From Candidatus Parcubacteria bacterium (lineage in GTDB: Bacteria > Patescibacteriota > Patescibacteriia > Patescibacteriales > UBA12075), in NCBI GenBank assembly GCA_023142215.1, contig JAGLJW010000055.1, positions 1 through 17,234 on the forward strand: a DNA stretch of 17,234 bases. The letters run 5' to 3'. A program made the translations under genes and the position numbers. Below the pieces are notes generated by a model. It ran no database searches. It was not told where the DNA came from and was given only the letters and a program-made list of their open reading frames with translations. Below are positions 1-6,920 of this stretch, piece by piece. Every line of letters starts with the position of its first letter. Position 1 is the stretch's first letter.

Positions 1-1022
1 ACTAATTCATCAATTTTTTCTAAAATTTTAGAATTGTCATTTTTTTCGTATTTCTTTAAATTTTCTCTATATAAATCCAAATTAAACAAGAAAGATTCAA
101 TTTTTTCTTTGTTTAGTGAATCCCAGTATTTTCCGTAATTTAATTTTTCAAGATAATAGCCATTTAAGACCTGTTCAAATTGTCCTTTTACCGGTAATGC
201 TAAATAAGGCTTTTGTAGATGTAGAGCTTCAGTGATTAATGTAAAACCCGCATTTGCTACTATTGCTTCACAACTAGCGAGATCATTTAAGAATCCATCT
301 TGGCTTGCTTTTTTGAAAATTAAATTTTCTTCTTTTCTATTTTCATTAAAACCATAAACAATGAATTTTTTATTTATTTTTTTTAAAATATCAGTTAGTT
401 CATCAAACTCACTTGTGACATAAACTAAAATAAAATCTTTTTTAGTTATTTTCTTTTTTAATATTTTATCTCTTAAAATTGGAGGAAAAATAAAAGTTTT
501 TTTGTCTATTGTTTTTGCATTAAAAAAAGTTGTTACCAAATAAGCGTTGGCTTTTATAATCATTAAATCAGTGACTGCTTTAGCCGCTAAGGCATCTTTT
601 TTGTATTTTTTTGGATATTCAATTTTAGTTTTTGTAATTCTGTGTTGATTATCAATTGAGATAAGAGGTATTTTTTTTAAATTTGCTACAATTGCTGAAA
701 TTGGTTCAAAATCAGAAAATATAATATTTGGTTTAAAGTCTTTTACGATTTGTTTTACTCTTGCAATGCTTTCTATTGCTTCAGGAAGTTTTATTAAATT
801 TTTGAAAATAGTCCCAATTGGTTCAACTTTATTATTAACAAAAGAAAAATGTAAACCAAAAATTTTTTCTACATCAAAATGAGGACTTAAGTTTTTAAAA
901 CCTTTATCATAAGATACAACTTTTACAATATGTTTATTTTTTTCTAGGTGTCTAATGATTTCTTTTGCACGAGAAGAATGTCCAGATCCTTCACCTGCAA
1001 CACCATATAATATTTTTGCCAT
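1..1022 (-). CDS. MJ1255/VC2487-type glycosyltransferase, partial (C-terminus beyond window)
   Basis: About 340 codons are visible; the reading frame stays open to the left edge, so the C-terminus is missing. The N-terminus reads MAKILYGVAGEGSGHSSRAK, the GEGSGH glycine-rich signature of the MJ1255/VC2487 family of GT-B glycosyltransferases related to MurG and GT28. The C-terminal half contains ANAGFTLITEALHLQKPYLA followed by a PVKGQFEQ stretch, which is the nucleotide-sugar donor site of this fold. The expected role is transfer of a sugar from an activated nucleotide donor to an envelope lipid or glycan; donor and acceptor cannot be read from the sequence. It is the last visible gene of a minus-strand run with the membrane protein at 1032-1325 (9-base gap), so it is probably co-transcribed with it. 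The start is the only ATG placed before the glycine-rich loop. No clear Shine-Dalgarno is seen. Confidence 0.85.
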   Translation of the reverse strand, partial: MAKILYGVAGEGSGHSSRAKEIIRHLEKNKHIVKVVSYDKGFKNLSPHFDVEKIFGLHFSFVNNKVEPIGTIFKNLIKLPEAIESIARVKQIVKDFKPNIIFSDFEPISAIVANLKKIPLISIDNQHRITKTKIEYPKKYKKDALAAKAVTDLMIIKANAYLVTTFFNAKTIDKKTFIFPPILRDKILKKKITKKDFILVYVTSEFDELTDILKKINKKFIVYGFNENRKEENLIFKKASQDGFLNDLASCEAIVANAGFTLITEALHLQKPYLALPVKGQFEQVLNGYYLEKLNYGKYWDSLNKEKIESFLFNLDLYRENLKKYEKNDNSKILEKIDEL

Positions 1023-1031
1023 AAAATTTAT

Positions 1032-1325
1032 TTAATATTTATTTAATATTTTATTTTTATCATCATCATCTTTCTCAATGTTTGAACTAAATAACAGGCT
1101 AATTCCAATTACTAATAAAATAAAAAGTAAAATTGTAAAGTACATATTAGAATTAGTGCCACAAGGATAGTTTGTAAATAAACTATCTATTTTTTGTAAA
1201 CAAAAACTATTGCATAATAATTTACCTAAAAAGTTTGAAATTATGTTACCGCCAAATTGATCAAAAACAAATAACAAAAACGATGATGTAATTAAAAATT
1301 TTCCTATATCTTTGTTTTTTTTCAT
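1032..1325 (-). CDS. Small membrane protein, unknown function
   Basis: This 97-residue protein is not one I recognise. It has two hydrophobic segments, roughly residues 10-36 and 61-80. Between them is a loop with three cysteines (in LLCNSFC and NYPCGT), and the tail is charged with a run of aspartates (KDDDDK). The topology is a two-helix hairpin. If the positive N-terminus is inside, the Cys loop faces outward and could form a disulfide. It lies between the HIT hydrolase (16-base gap) and the glycosyltransferase (9-base gap), so it is likely an operon member. A role beside the glycosyltransferase in envelope work is only a guess from position. The codon content matches its neighbours and the reading frame is intact. 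Confidence 0.6.
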   Translation of the reverse strand: MKKNKDIGKFLITSSFLLFVFDQFGGNIISNFLGKLLCNSFCLQKIDSLFTNYPCGTNSNMYFTILLFILLVIGISLLFSSNIEKDDDDKNKILNKY

Positions 1326-1341
1326 AATATATTTAATTTTA

Positions 1342-1746
1342 TTAATTCAATTCATTCTTAATTTTTTCAACAACTTTATCAATTTCACCATCATTGTATT
1401 TCTTACCTGGCCAAAGTTTTAATTTGTCATTTTTGTATCTTGGGATAATATGGAAATGGATATGCGGAATTATTTGACCAGCGATTGGGTCGTTATTTTC
1501 TTGAATGTTATAAGCTTCTATTCCTAAGCCACTTTTCATAGCTTTGCCTATTTTTTTAACAACAAACATTACAGAAGCAAGTAAATCCTCTGGAATTTCT
1601 TCCATATTGGCATAATGATCTTTTGGTACCACTAAAACATGCCCAGGATTTATTGGAGCAATATCCATAAAAGCTAAAACTTTATTGTCTTCATAAACCT
1701 TAGATGAAGGGATTTCGTTTTTTACGATTTTACAAAATAGACACAT
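1342..1746 (-). CDS. HIT-family nucleotide hydrolase/transferase
   Basis: A 134-residue histidine-triad protein of normal length. The triad is in IPHIHFHIIPR with His95, His97 and His99; by family knowledge the middle histidine is the nucleophile that takes the nucleotidyl group. The N-terminal MCLFCKIVKNEIPSSKVYED is the standard opening of the Hint/HinT branch, with the Cys2/Cys5 pair often seen there. The conserved NNG-x-x-AGQ loop before the triad reads NNDPIAGQ, so the usual Gly is an Asp. Family members cleave AMP or other nucleotides from phosphoramidates or dinucleoside polyphosphates in the cytoplasm; the physiological substrate is unknown. It lies 20 bases after the MBL-fold gene and 16 before the small membrane protein. 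No Shine-Dalgarno is visible, the start being preceded only by an A-rich stretch. Confidence 0.93.
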   Translation of the reverse strand: MCLFCKIVKNEIPSSKVYEDNKVLAFMDIAPINPGHVLVVPKDHYANMEEIPEDLLASVMFVVKKIGKAMKSGLGIEAYNIQENNDPIAGQIIPHIHFHIIPRYKNDKLKLWPGKKYNDGEIDKVVEKIKNELN

Positions 1747-1766
1747 ATTTTTTGTTAAATTAATTA

Positions 1767-2657
1767 TTAATCAATTCTTATATTCTCTCCATCGCTAAAT
1801 ACTTTTACTAAACCATCTACATCATTTCTAAAAATTTTTGCACCTGTTCTTTCTAGTCTTTTTATAATTCTACTGTGTGGATGATGAAACTTGTTATTTT
1901 TTCCAACTTGAATTATTGCATATTTAGGACTTATAGCTTTTAAAAATTCTTCAGTGTTTGAGTCGTTAGATCCGTGATGTGAAACTTTAAAAACGTCAGC
2001 ATTTAAATCAACTTTATTTTCAAGTAATTCTTTTTCAATTTCTTTCTCAGCATTTCCTGCGAAAAGAAATTTTGTTTCACCATGTGTTAATTTTACTATC
2101 ACCGAAGTATTATTTAAATTATCAATTTCTTTATGCAATAAGCTAGTATTTGGATATAAAATTTCTAAAAAAGATTCTTTGCCTAGTTCTATTTTTTGTT
2201 GTTGATCAATTAATAATATCTCTATATTTTTATTTTTAATTTTTTCAAGCCATTCTAAATAACCAGGAGCAGTATGGTTTACACCTGTATACATTATCTT
2301 ACCGATTTCATATTTGTCTAATACATAAATTAAACCAGTTACATGATCTGAATGTGGATGAGTTAAAACCATTAAATCAATTTTTTTATCCCACCACGGT
2401 AAAACTTTTTCAAGTTCGTCTAAAACACTATCATCGGGTCCTCCGTCAATAATTATATTTTGTCCGTAAGTAGTTTGAATCAAAACAGAATCACCTTGCC
2501 CAATATCAAGAAAATCAACTTCCAGTTCATTAACTTTATTCTCATTCCTGATTTCAACCTTTTCTTTTATGAAAGAAAAGGTTATAAAAACTAAGACAAT
2601 AATTACAATACTTATTATCCCAAGAATTAATAAGTTTTTATAAAATTTATTTTTCAT
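1767..2657 (-). CDS. Membrane-anchored ComEC/Rec2-type metallo-beta-lactamase-fold protein
   Basis: This 296-residue protein has one N-terminal transmembrane helix (about residues 9-30) and then a complete metallo-beta-lactamase fold. It opens with VDFLDIGQGDSVLIQ, the hallmark of the ComEC/Rec2 C-terminal domain. Metal-site motifs are THPHSDH (His100, His102, Asp104, His105) and VSHHGS (His227, His228). The position where the family usually has TGD reads AGN (Asn202), so a probable metal-ligand Asp is replaced. The multi-helix competence domain of full ComEC is absent, so this is a stand-alone anchored hydrolase-like domain. It may be a periplasmic or extracytoplasmic nuclease or phosphodiesterase, with activity uncertain given Asn202. 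It is the first gene of the left operon. A TATAAT box lies nine bases before the ATG, so the transcript may be nearly leaderless. No Shine-Dalgarno is present. Confidence 0.88.
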   Translation of the reverse strand: MKNKFYKNLLILGIISIVIIVLVFITFSFIKEKVEIRNENKVNELEVDFLDIGQGDSVLIQTTYGQNIIIDGGPDDSVLDELEKVLPWWDKKIDLMVLTHPHSDHVTGLIYVLDKYEIGKIMYTGVNHTAPGYLEWLEKIKNKNIEILLIDQQQKIELGKESFLEILYPNTSLLHKEIDNLNNTSVIVKLTHGETKFLFAGNAEKEIEKELLENKVDLNADVFKVSHHGSNDSNTEEFLKAISPKYAIIQVGKNNKFHHPHSRIIKRLERTGAKIFRNDVDGLVKVFSDGENIRID

Positions 2658-2666
2658 ATTATTTAT

Positions 2667-2672
2667 ATTATA
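2667..2672 (-). promoter_or_regulatory. Putative -10 box of the MBL/HIT/glycosyltransferase operon
   Basis: A perfect TATAAT on the minus strand, preceded by GT, lies nine bases upstream of the ATG at 2657. Transcription starting about seven bases downstream would leave only a few bases of leader. No convincing -35 is visible at 16-18 bases. In such AT-rich DNA a chance match is possible. Confidence 0.4.
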
Positions 2673-2704
2673 ACAATTTTTTGTTGATAATAGAAATATA
2701 GAAT

Positions 2705-2734
2705 AAGATTACTACGTATTTGTTCACAGTGACA
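2705..2734 (-). repeat. Single arm of the TGTCATTGCGA palindromic repeat family, divergent
   Basis: Read on the minus strand this 30-bp stretch begins TGTCACTGTGAACAAATACG and ends TAGTAATCTT. It aligns without gaps to the arm at 9885-9914 inside rsmA with 23 of 30 bases identical, six of the seven differences being transitions. It also shares GAACAAATAC-TAGTAA with the single arm at 9074-9104, so these two form a subfamily or a decayed branch. It directly precedes the full unit at 2747-2857. Confidence 0.55.
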
Positions 2735-2746
2735 GGTAATTTTCAC

Positions 2747-2857
2747 TTGTCATCCTGGAGCTAAAGCGATAGGATCCCATGAATTAGGCAACGTTGCATA
2801 ATTCATGGGATTCTATCGCTACCCTGCCGGTTGGGCATGTCCGTTCCAGAATGACAA
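2747..2857. repeat. Full palindromic repeat unit, TGTCATCCTGGA-type ends
   Basis: The ends TTGTCATCCTGGA (2747-2759) and TCCAGAATGACAA (2845-2857) are inverted with one mismatch. Inside, 2765-2820 is a nearly perfect palindrome (26 of 28 pairs) centred on GCAACGTTGC. The right side carries an extra 23 bases (2821-2843) with no partner on the left, including TGCCGGTTGGGCA, which could form its own small hairpin. The core shares GGAGCTAAAGCGA and the loop sequence with the unit at 9125-9233, although the ends differ. It lies between the divergent MBL operon and pilin gene and has no reading frame of its own. Confidence 0.85.
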
Positions 2858-2878
2858 TGAGGTAGTATAAATTAAGAC

Positions 2879-2907
2879 TTGTCAAAAAAATGAAAAAATT
2901 ATAGAAT
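2879..2907 (+). promoter_or_regulatory. Sigma70-like promoter of the pilin gene
   Basis: TTGTCA (2879-2884) and TAGAAT (2902-2907) are 17 bases apart, each one mismatch from consensus. Transcription would begin near 2914 and give a leader of about 27 bases. It starts 22 bases right of the palindromic unit. Confidence 0.6.
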
Positions 2908-2940
2908 GATGTTATAAGCTTTTAAAAATAATTTACATTA

Positions 2941-3351
2941 ATGAAAATAAAATTTACTAAAAAAAAATTACTTCTTAGTATTCTATTCTGCTTAATTTTG
3001 ACTTTTTTCTCAGGTAGCCAAGCTTCTGCAATAACTACAGATGAAATGCTTTGGGGAGGTTATCAAGGTCAATTTGAATCAAAAATTGGGCTCGGAAAAG
3101 CTGATCCAAGGGATATGATAGTGAGTTTACTTAAAATTGCTATGACTTTTTTAGGTCTTTTTGCTGTGTTGATAATTATGCTTGCTGGATTTAAATGGAT
3201 GGTAAGCGGAGGAAACGAAGATAAAGCAGACGAAGCAAAAAAAATGATATCAGGAGCTGTATTGGGAATAATTATAATGCTCGCCTCCTACGGTATAGTT
3301 AACTTTATTATAAATAGTATGTTTGATGTTACCAGCACCACCGTGCTTTAA
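2941..3351 (+). CDS. VirB2/TrbC-like type IV secretion pilin (T4SS_pilin family)
   Basis: A 136-residue precursor with a signal peptide (residues 1-30, KKKLLLSILF core, likely cleavage after ASA). A short polar stretch follows, then two transmembrane helices (about 62-85 and 102-127) joined by a charged loop, KWMVSGGNEDKADEAKK. This layout and the MLAGFKWM-SGGNEDK loop are typical of the small VirB2-like pilins that are frequent in Patescibacteria. The protein would sit in the cytoplasmic membrane as a helical hairpin, available for assembly into a pilus or conjugation/uptake channel. No VirB4 or other secretion partner is in the window, so the machine it serves is unknown. A good promoter lies at 2879-2907 but there is no Shine-Dalgarno. 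It converges with secA, leaving only 10 bases between stop codons. A short GC hairpin (AGCAC/GTGCT) at the very end of the gene could be a weak terminator. Confidence 0.82.
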   Translation: MKIKFTKKKLLLSILFCLILTFFSGSQASAITTDEMLWGGYQGQFESKIGLGKADPRDMIVSLLKIAMTFLGLFAVLIIMLAGFKWMVSGGNEDKADEAKKMISGAVLGIIIMLASYGIVNFIINSMFDVTSTTVL

Positions 3352-3361
3352 TTTATAACAT

Positions 3362-6214
3362 TTATCTTCCACAACATTTTTTATATTTCTTACCACTTCC
3401 ACACGGGCAAGGATCATTTCTTCCTATTTTTGTGCCATCTTCATTCTTGGCTTTAGTTTTAGTTATATTAACAGATTGTCTTTCATTTTCTTTTTTAGAA
3501 AATTGAGCAATTGATGATGTATTTGAAGACATTATTTTTGCTGGGGCTGTGAATTGAGTTGCTCTATCGCTTAAGCTTGGGGCTTGTATTTGTTCTGCAC
3601 CGTCATAAGCCATTCCTACCTTGTAGACACTATACACTACTTCTTTTTGAATTAAACCATTGAGTTCGTGATAAAGACGATAGGCTTCTTTTTTATATTC
3701 AACAAGCGGATCTCTTTGTCCGTATCCTCTAAGTCCAATTCCCTGTCGCACAGAACTCATTGTGTATAGATGTTCTACCCATAAAGTGTCAATTGATCTG
3801 ATCAAAATTGATTTTTCAATTTCTTTCCAATTAACACCTAAATCTTCAATTCTTTTTTTCATTTCTGTGTAAATATTTCTGGCTTGTTTTTCAAAATATT
3901 CAATAATTTCAGTTCTTGCTTTTGCTTGATCGTGTTTGTGATCACTCTCTACAAATTTATCTAAATCAGTTTTTATATCTTCTGTGACGGGAAAAATTGT
4001 TGAAGCAACTTGTTTAATTTCTTTTAAATTCCAATCATTAATATTTTCGCCCGCAGTATGAAAATATACAACTTGTTCAAGTTCGCCTTGAACCATTTCA
4101 AGCACAACTTCTGATAAACCTTCATTGTTATTTTCTTTTTCTAACTCTTCAGCTTTGTCTTCAGTGTCAGATAACTCTTCATTTAAAGCTAAAATATTAT
4201 TTCTTCTTTTGTAAATAGATTCTCTGTGTTTATTAATAACATCATCATATTCAACTAAATGTTTTCTCATGTCAAAATTATTTCCCTCTACTTTTTTTTG
4301 TGCTGATTCAATTGAACGCGAAATTAATTTATTTTCAATTGGCATGTCTTCTGGTAATCGTAATGTTGTCATTAAACTTTTCATTCTATCTCCGCCAAAA
4401 ATACGCATCAAATCATCATCTCCAGAAATGTAAAAACGTGATTCACCAGGATCTCCTTGACGACCTGATCTACCACGAAGTTGGTTATCAATACGTCTTG
4501 ATTCATGACGTTCTGTACCAATTACTAATAAGCCTCCTGCTTCTACTACTTTCTCATGTTCTTTTTCCCAGTCTGGATAAGTTGGATCATCTTTTTCGGG
4601 AGGAGTTCCGCCAAGCATAATATCAACACCACGTCCTGCCATATTTGTAGCAATTGTAACTGATCCAGGTTTTCCTGCTTCGGAAATAATTTTACCTTCT
4701 TTTTCATGATTTTTCGCATTCAAAATTAACGGTTTCAAACCTTCACGAATCATCATATCAAGAAGCATTTCATTTTTTTCAATAGAAATAGTACCAATTA
4801 AAATTGGTTGACCTTTAGAACTTCTTTCTTTCACCTCTTTAATTACTGCCTTAAATTTTCCTAGTTCAGTTTTATAAATTAAATCGTTTAAATCTTTTCT
4901 AATAGTAGGCTCGTTGGTTGGAATCATTACAGTTTCTAATTTATAAATTTTAGCAAACTCTTCAGCTTCTGTTGCGGCCGTACCTGTCATTCCAGATAAT
5001 TTTTCATACATTCTAAAATAATTTTGAAATGTAATTGTAGCTAGTGTTTGTGATTCTCTTTGAATCTCTACCTTCTCTTTAGCTTCAATTGCTTGATGTA
5101 AGCCCTCTGAATATCTTCTACCATGCATTAAACGTCCAGTAAATTCATCTACAATAATTACTTCATTGTCTTGTACCACATAATCTTTTTCGCGTTTAAA
5201 TAAAGCATGAGCCTTTAAGGCTTGTTCAATGTGATGCACCTCCCTAATCCCACCTGTTGTATAAATATTATCAATCCCGAGCCATTTTTCCATTTTGGAA
5301 ATTCCCTCCTCTGTTAGAGTGGAGGCTCTCATTTTTTCATCAATATTATAATCTTTATTTTCCGAAAGTTGTGAAACAAGTTGAGCAAATTTATAATATC
5401 TATCAGTAGATTTTTCCGCTGGTGCTGAAATAATCAAAGGAGTTCTAGCTTCATCAATTAAAATGGAATCAATTTCATCTACAATTGAATAATTTAATTC
5501 TCTTTGCACTTTTTCTGAAAGTCCTGAAGCCATATTGTCACGTAAATAATCAAAACCAAATTCGTTATTAGTTCCGTATAGAATATCGCAATCATAAGCC
5601 TCTTGTCTGCTTATTGATCTAAAGTGTTTTAATCTATCGTCATATTGTGAGTTATCACTAAATTCAGGATCATAAATTAAAGCTGATTCGTGTGCAATTA
5701 CAGCAGTCGTTAAACCTAAGAGATGAAATACAGGTGCAGTTGAACCAGCACCAATTCTAGATAAATAATCATTAACAGTAATAAGCTGGACGCCTCGTCC
5801 AGTTAAACCATTCAAATAAAGTGGCAAAGTAGCTACTAAAGTTTTACCTTCACCAGTTTTCATTTCCGCAATTTGCCCTTTGTGCAAAATAATTCCACCA
5901 ACAAGCTGAACATCATAATGACGAAGTTTTAAAACACGCCTTGAAGCTTCACGAGTTACAGCAAAAGCTTCTGGTAATATTTCATCCAGTTTTTTATTCA
6001 ATTCCTCTTTTTCACTGTCATTAATATTTATGATGCGTGATTTATGATCTGTAACTCCAAGTTTCTTCTTAAATTCCTCAGTTTTATCTTTCAATTCTTC
6101 ATCACTCATTTTCTTTAACTTTTCTTCAAAACCATTAATTTCATCAACAATTGGTTGTAATTTTTTTACAATTTTCTCATTTGGATCACCAAATATTTTA
6201 TTAAATATACTCAT
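3362..6214 (-). CDS. secA: Protein translocase ATPase SecA
   Basis: A 950-residue SecA, complete at both ends. It drives Sec-dependent export of unfolded proteins through SecYEG. Visible motifs are Walker A MKTGEGKT (118-125), the DEID Walker B (246-249) followed by SILIDEARTPLIIS, TIATNMAGRGVDIMLGG in the second nucleotide-binding domain, and GTERHESRRIDNQLRGRSGR. The C-terminal zinc/SecB-type tail is RNDPCPCGSGKKYKKCCGR with Cys936, Cys938, Cys947 and Cys948. Two oddities are seen. The usual L-A-x-R-D-A stretch after VNDY reads LSRIGAGSTAP, and nucleotide-binding domain 1 has about 20 extra residues (roughly 173-203) before EAYDCDILYGTNNEFG. The gene has its own promoter at 6330-6358 and a leader of about 110 bases, ending in a GCGAAT repeat block just before the start. 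No Shine-Dalgarno is present. Confidence 0.98.
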   Translation of the reverse strand: MSIFNKIFGDPNEKIVKKLQPIVDEINGFEEKLKKMSDEELKDKTEEFKKKLGVTDHKSRIININDSEKEELNKKLDEILPEAFAVTREASRRVLKLRHYDVQLVGGIILHKGQIAEMKTGEGKTLVATLPLYLNGLTGRGVQLITVNDYLSRIGAGSTAPVFHLLGLTTAVIAHESALIYDPEFSDNSQYDDRLKHFRSISRQEAYDCDILYGTNNEFGFDYLRDNMASGLSEKVQRELNYSIVDEIDSILIDEARTPLIISAPAEKSTDRYYKFAQLVSQLSENKDYNIDEKMRASTLTEEGISKMEKWLGIDNIYTTGGIREVHHIEQALKAHALFKREKDYVVQDNEVIIVDEFTGRLMHGRRYSEGLHQAIEAKEKVEIQRESQTLATITFQNYFRMYEKLSGMTGTAATEAEEFAKIYKLETVMIPTNEPTIRKDLNDLIYKTELGKFKAVIKEVKERSSKGQPILIGTISIEKNEMLLDMMIREGLKPLILNAKNHEKEGKIISEAGKPGSVTIATNMAGRGVDIMLGGTPPEKDDPTYPDWEKEHEKVVEAGGLLVIGTERHESRRIDNQLRGRSGRQGDPGESRFYISGDDDLMRIFGGDRMKSLMTTLRLPEDMPIENKLISRSIESAQKKVEGNNFDMRKHLVEYDDVINKHRESIYKRRNNILALNEELSDTEDKAEELEKENNNEGLSEVVLEMVQGELEQVVYFHTAGENINDWNLKEIKQVASTIFPVTEDIKTDLDKFVESDHKHDQAKARTEIIEYFEKQARNIYTEMKKRIEDLGVNWKEIEKSILIRSIDTLWVEHLYTMSSVRQGIGLRGYGQRDPLVEYKKEAYRLYHELNGLIQKEVVYSVYKVGMAYDGAEQIQAPSLSDRATQFTAPAKIMSSNTSSIAQFSKKENERQSVNITKTKAKNEDGTKIGRNDPCPCGSGKKYKKCCGR

Positions 6215-6220
6215 AAATTA

Positions 6221-6264
6221 TAATGCGAATCTGCGAATTAACTGCGAATTCTGCGAATTATTAT
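6221..6264 (-). repeat. Four-fold GCGAAT repeat in the secA leader
   Basis: GCGAAT occurs at 6225, 6233, 6244 and 6253 (steps of 8, 11 and 9 bases). The same block with the same steps lies before leuS at 15974-16017, with about five differences over 44 bases. It ends six bases before the secA ATG, occupying the usual ribosome-binding region. In the mRNA it reads as repeated AUUCGC words. Function is unknown; a protein- or RNA-binding leader element and a dispersed non-coding repeat are both possible. Confidence 0.75.
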
Positions 6265-6329
6265 TAAACAAATAAAAAATCCCTTAAAAAAAGAAAAGTA
6301 TTAAACTTTTGCTTATTTTACCTAATTTA

Positions 6330-6358
6330 ATAATATACCACAAAGAACAAACAGTCAA
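6330..6358 (-). promoter_or_regulatory. Sigma70-like promoter of secA
   Basis: On the minus strand TTGACT (6353-6358) and TATTAT (6330-6335) are separated by 17 bases, each one mismatch from consensus. Transcription would start near 6323, giving a leader of about 110 bases. The promoter sits just beyond the terminator of the upstream gene, which supports it as an independent start. Confidence 0.65.
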
Positions 6359-6382
6359 TGTTGGCATTTTTTAAAATAAAAA

Positions 6383-6411
6383 TCCTCGGTAATTTTACAA
6401 TTTACCGAGGA
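6383..6411 (-). terminator. Rho-independent terminator of the gene at 6423-6725
   Basis: A 10-bp stem (6383-6392 with 6402-6411, core CCTCGG/CCGAGG) with a 9-base loop is followed on the minus strand by ATTTTTATTTTAAAA. It begins 11 bases after the stop codon of the minus-strand gene at 6423. The secA promoter follows directly. Confidence 0.8.
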
Positions 6412-6422
6412 AATGAAATAAT

Positions 6423-6725
6423 TTACCAATAAAATCTTTTTTGAACATTCAAGCTTTCTTCAAAACATACAGAAAATTCACTAAATGATATGACATCTTC
6501 ATACTCAATATCTCTATAATAGGATTTGAAAAAGTTTTTATCTTTTGTTTTAATAGCAGTTTCAATTTTATTAACAAAATCTTCTGCTAAACGTTTAGCA
6601 TCTTTTTTGCAGAACACCAAGAATAATGGCATTTTAATTTCTTGATTTATTTTTATCATGTTGCCAATATCTGTTTTAGCTTCAACACGCATTAAAAATT
6701 TAAAAAACCATTGACCACTTCCCAT
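6423..6725 (-). CDS. Hypothetical 100-residue protein with its own promoter and terminator
   Basis: I do not recognise this protein. It has no signal peptide or clear membrane helix and looks like a small cytoplasmic alpha/beta protein. It starts MGSGQWFFKFLMRV, has a hydrophobic strand PLFLVFC (about residues 33-39), a charged helix around residues 42-65, and an acidic/aromatic C-terminal third ending KRFYW. Two cysteines are not arranged as a metal site. Expression signals are unusually complete for this window: a promoter at 6799-6826, a strong Shine-Dalgarno AGAGAGG (6734-6740) eight bases before the ATG, and a terminator at 6383-6411. That makes it a single-gene transcription unit and a real gene despite its size. 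It lies between secA and the divergent recQ. Nothing in the context indicates a function. Confidence 0.7.
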   Translation of the reverse strand: MGSGQWFFKFLMRVEAKTDIGNMIKINQEIKMPLFLVFCKKDAKRLAEDFVNKIETAIKTKDKNFFKSYYRDIEYEDVISFSEFSVCFEESLNVQKRFYW

Positions 6726-6798
6726 AACTTTATCCTCTCTTTAAGATTTTTAAAAATGATTTCAATATAACTATTTCAATAAAAGAGCCTTGAATTAT

Positions 6799-6826
6799 AA
6801 TATATACTATTTATACTAAATGTCAA
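6799..6826 (-). promoter_or_regulatory. Sigma70-like promoter of the gene at 6423-6725
   Basis: On the minus strand a perfect TTGACA (6821-6826) is followed after 16 bases by TATATT (6799-6804). An alternative TATAAT lies a few bases further downstream but at poor spacing. The leader would be about 65 bases and contains a direct repeat of ATTTCAATA on the plus strand. Confidence 0.65.
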
Positions 6827-6839
6827 TATATTATCAATC

Positions 6840-6868
6840 TTAACAAAATCTTTAAATTAAGGTAAACT
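6840..6868 (+). promoter_or_regulatory. Weak putative promoter of recQ
   Basis: TTAACA (6840-6845) and TAAACT (6863-6868) are 17 bases apart, in the correct place upstream of recQ and divergent from the promoter at 6799-6826. The match to consensus is moderate and the region is very AT-rich, so this is tentative. Confidence 0.35.
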
Positions 6869-6920
6869 TAAATTATAAAAATAAATTCTGAATTCTTGCT
6901 TTTGTGAGGATGATAATAAC

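Noticed and set aside
2705..2857. CRISPR array or transposon remnant
   Set aside because: No regular spacing or unique spacers and no transposase frame; the units are dispersed hairpins that share ends.
4300..4620. Plus-strand open frame of 106 codons inside secA
   Set aside because: Antisense shadow of the conserved SecA frame; low-complexity Leu-rich product with no start signals.
6270..6312. Attenuator hairpin in the secA leader (AAAAGT/ACTTTT plus T-run)
   Set aside because: The stem is six bp and almost all A/T, too weak to call.
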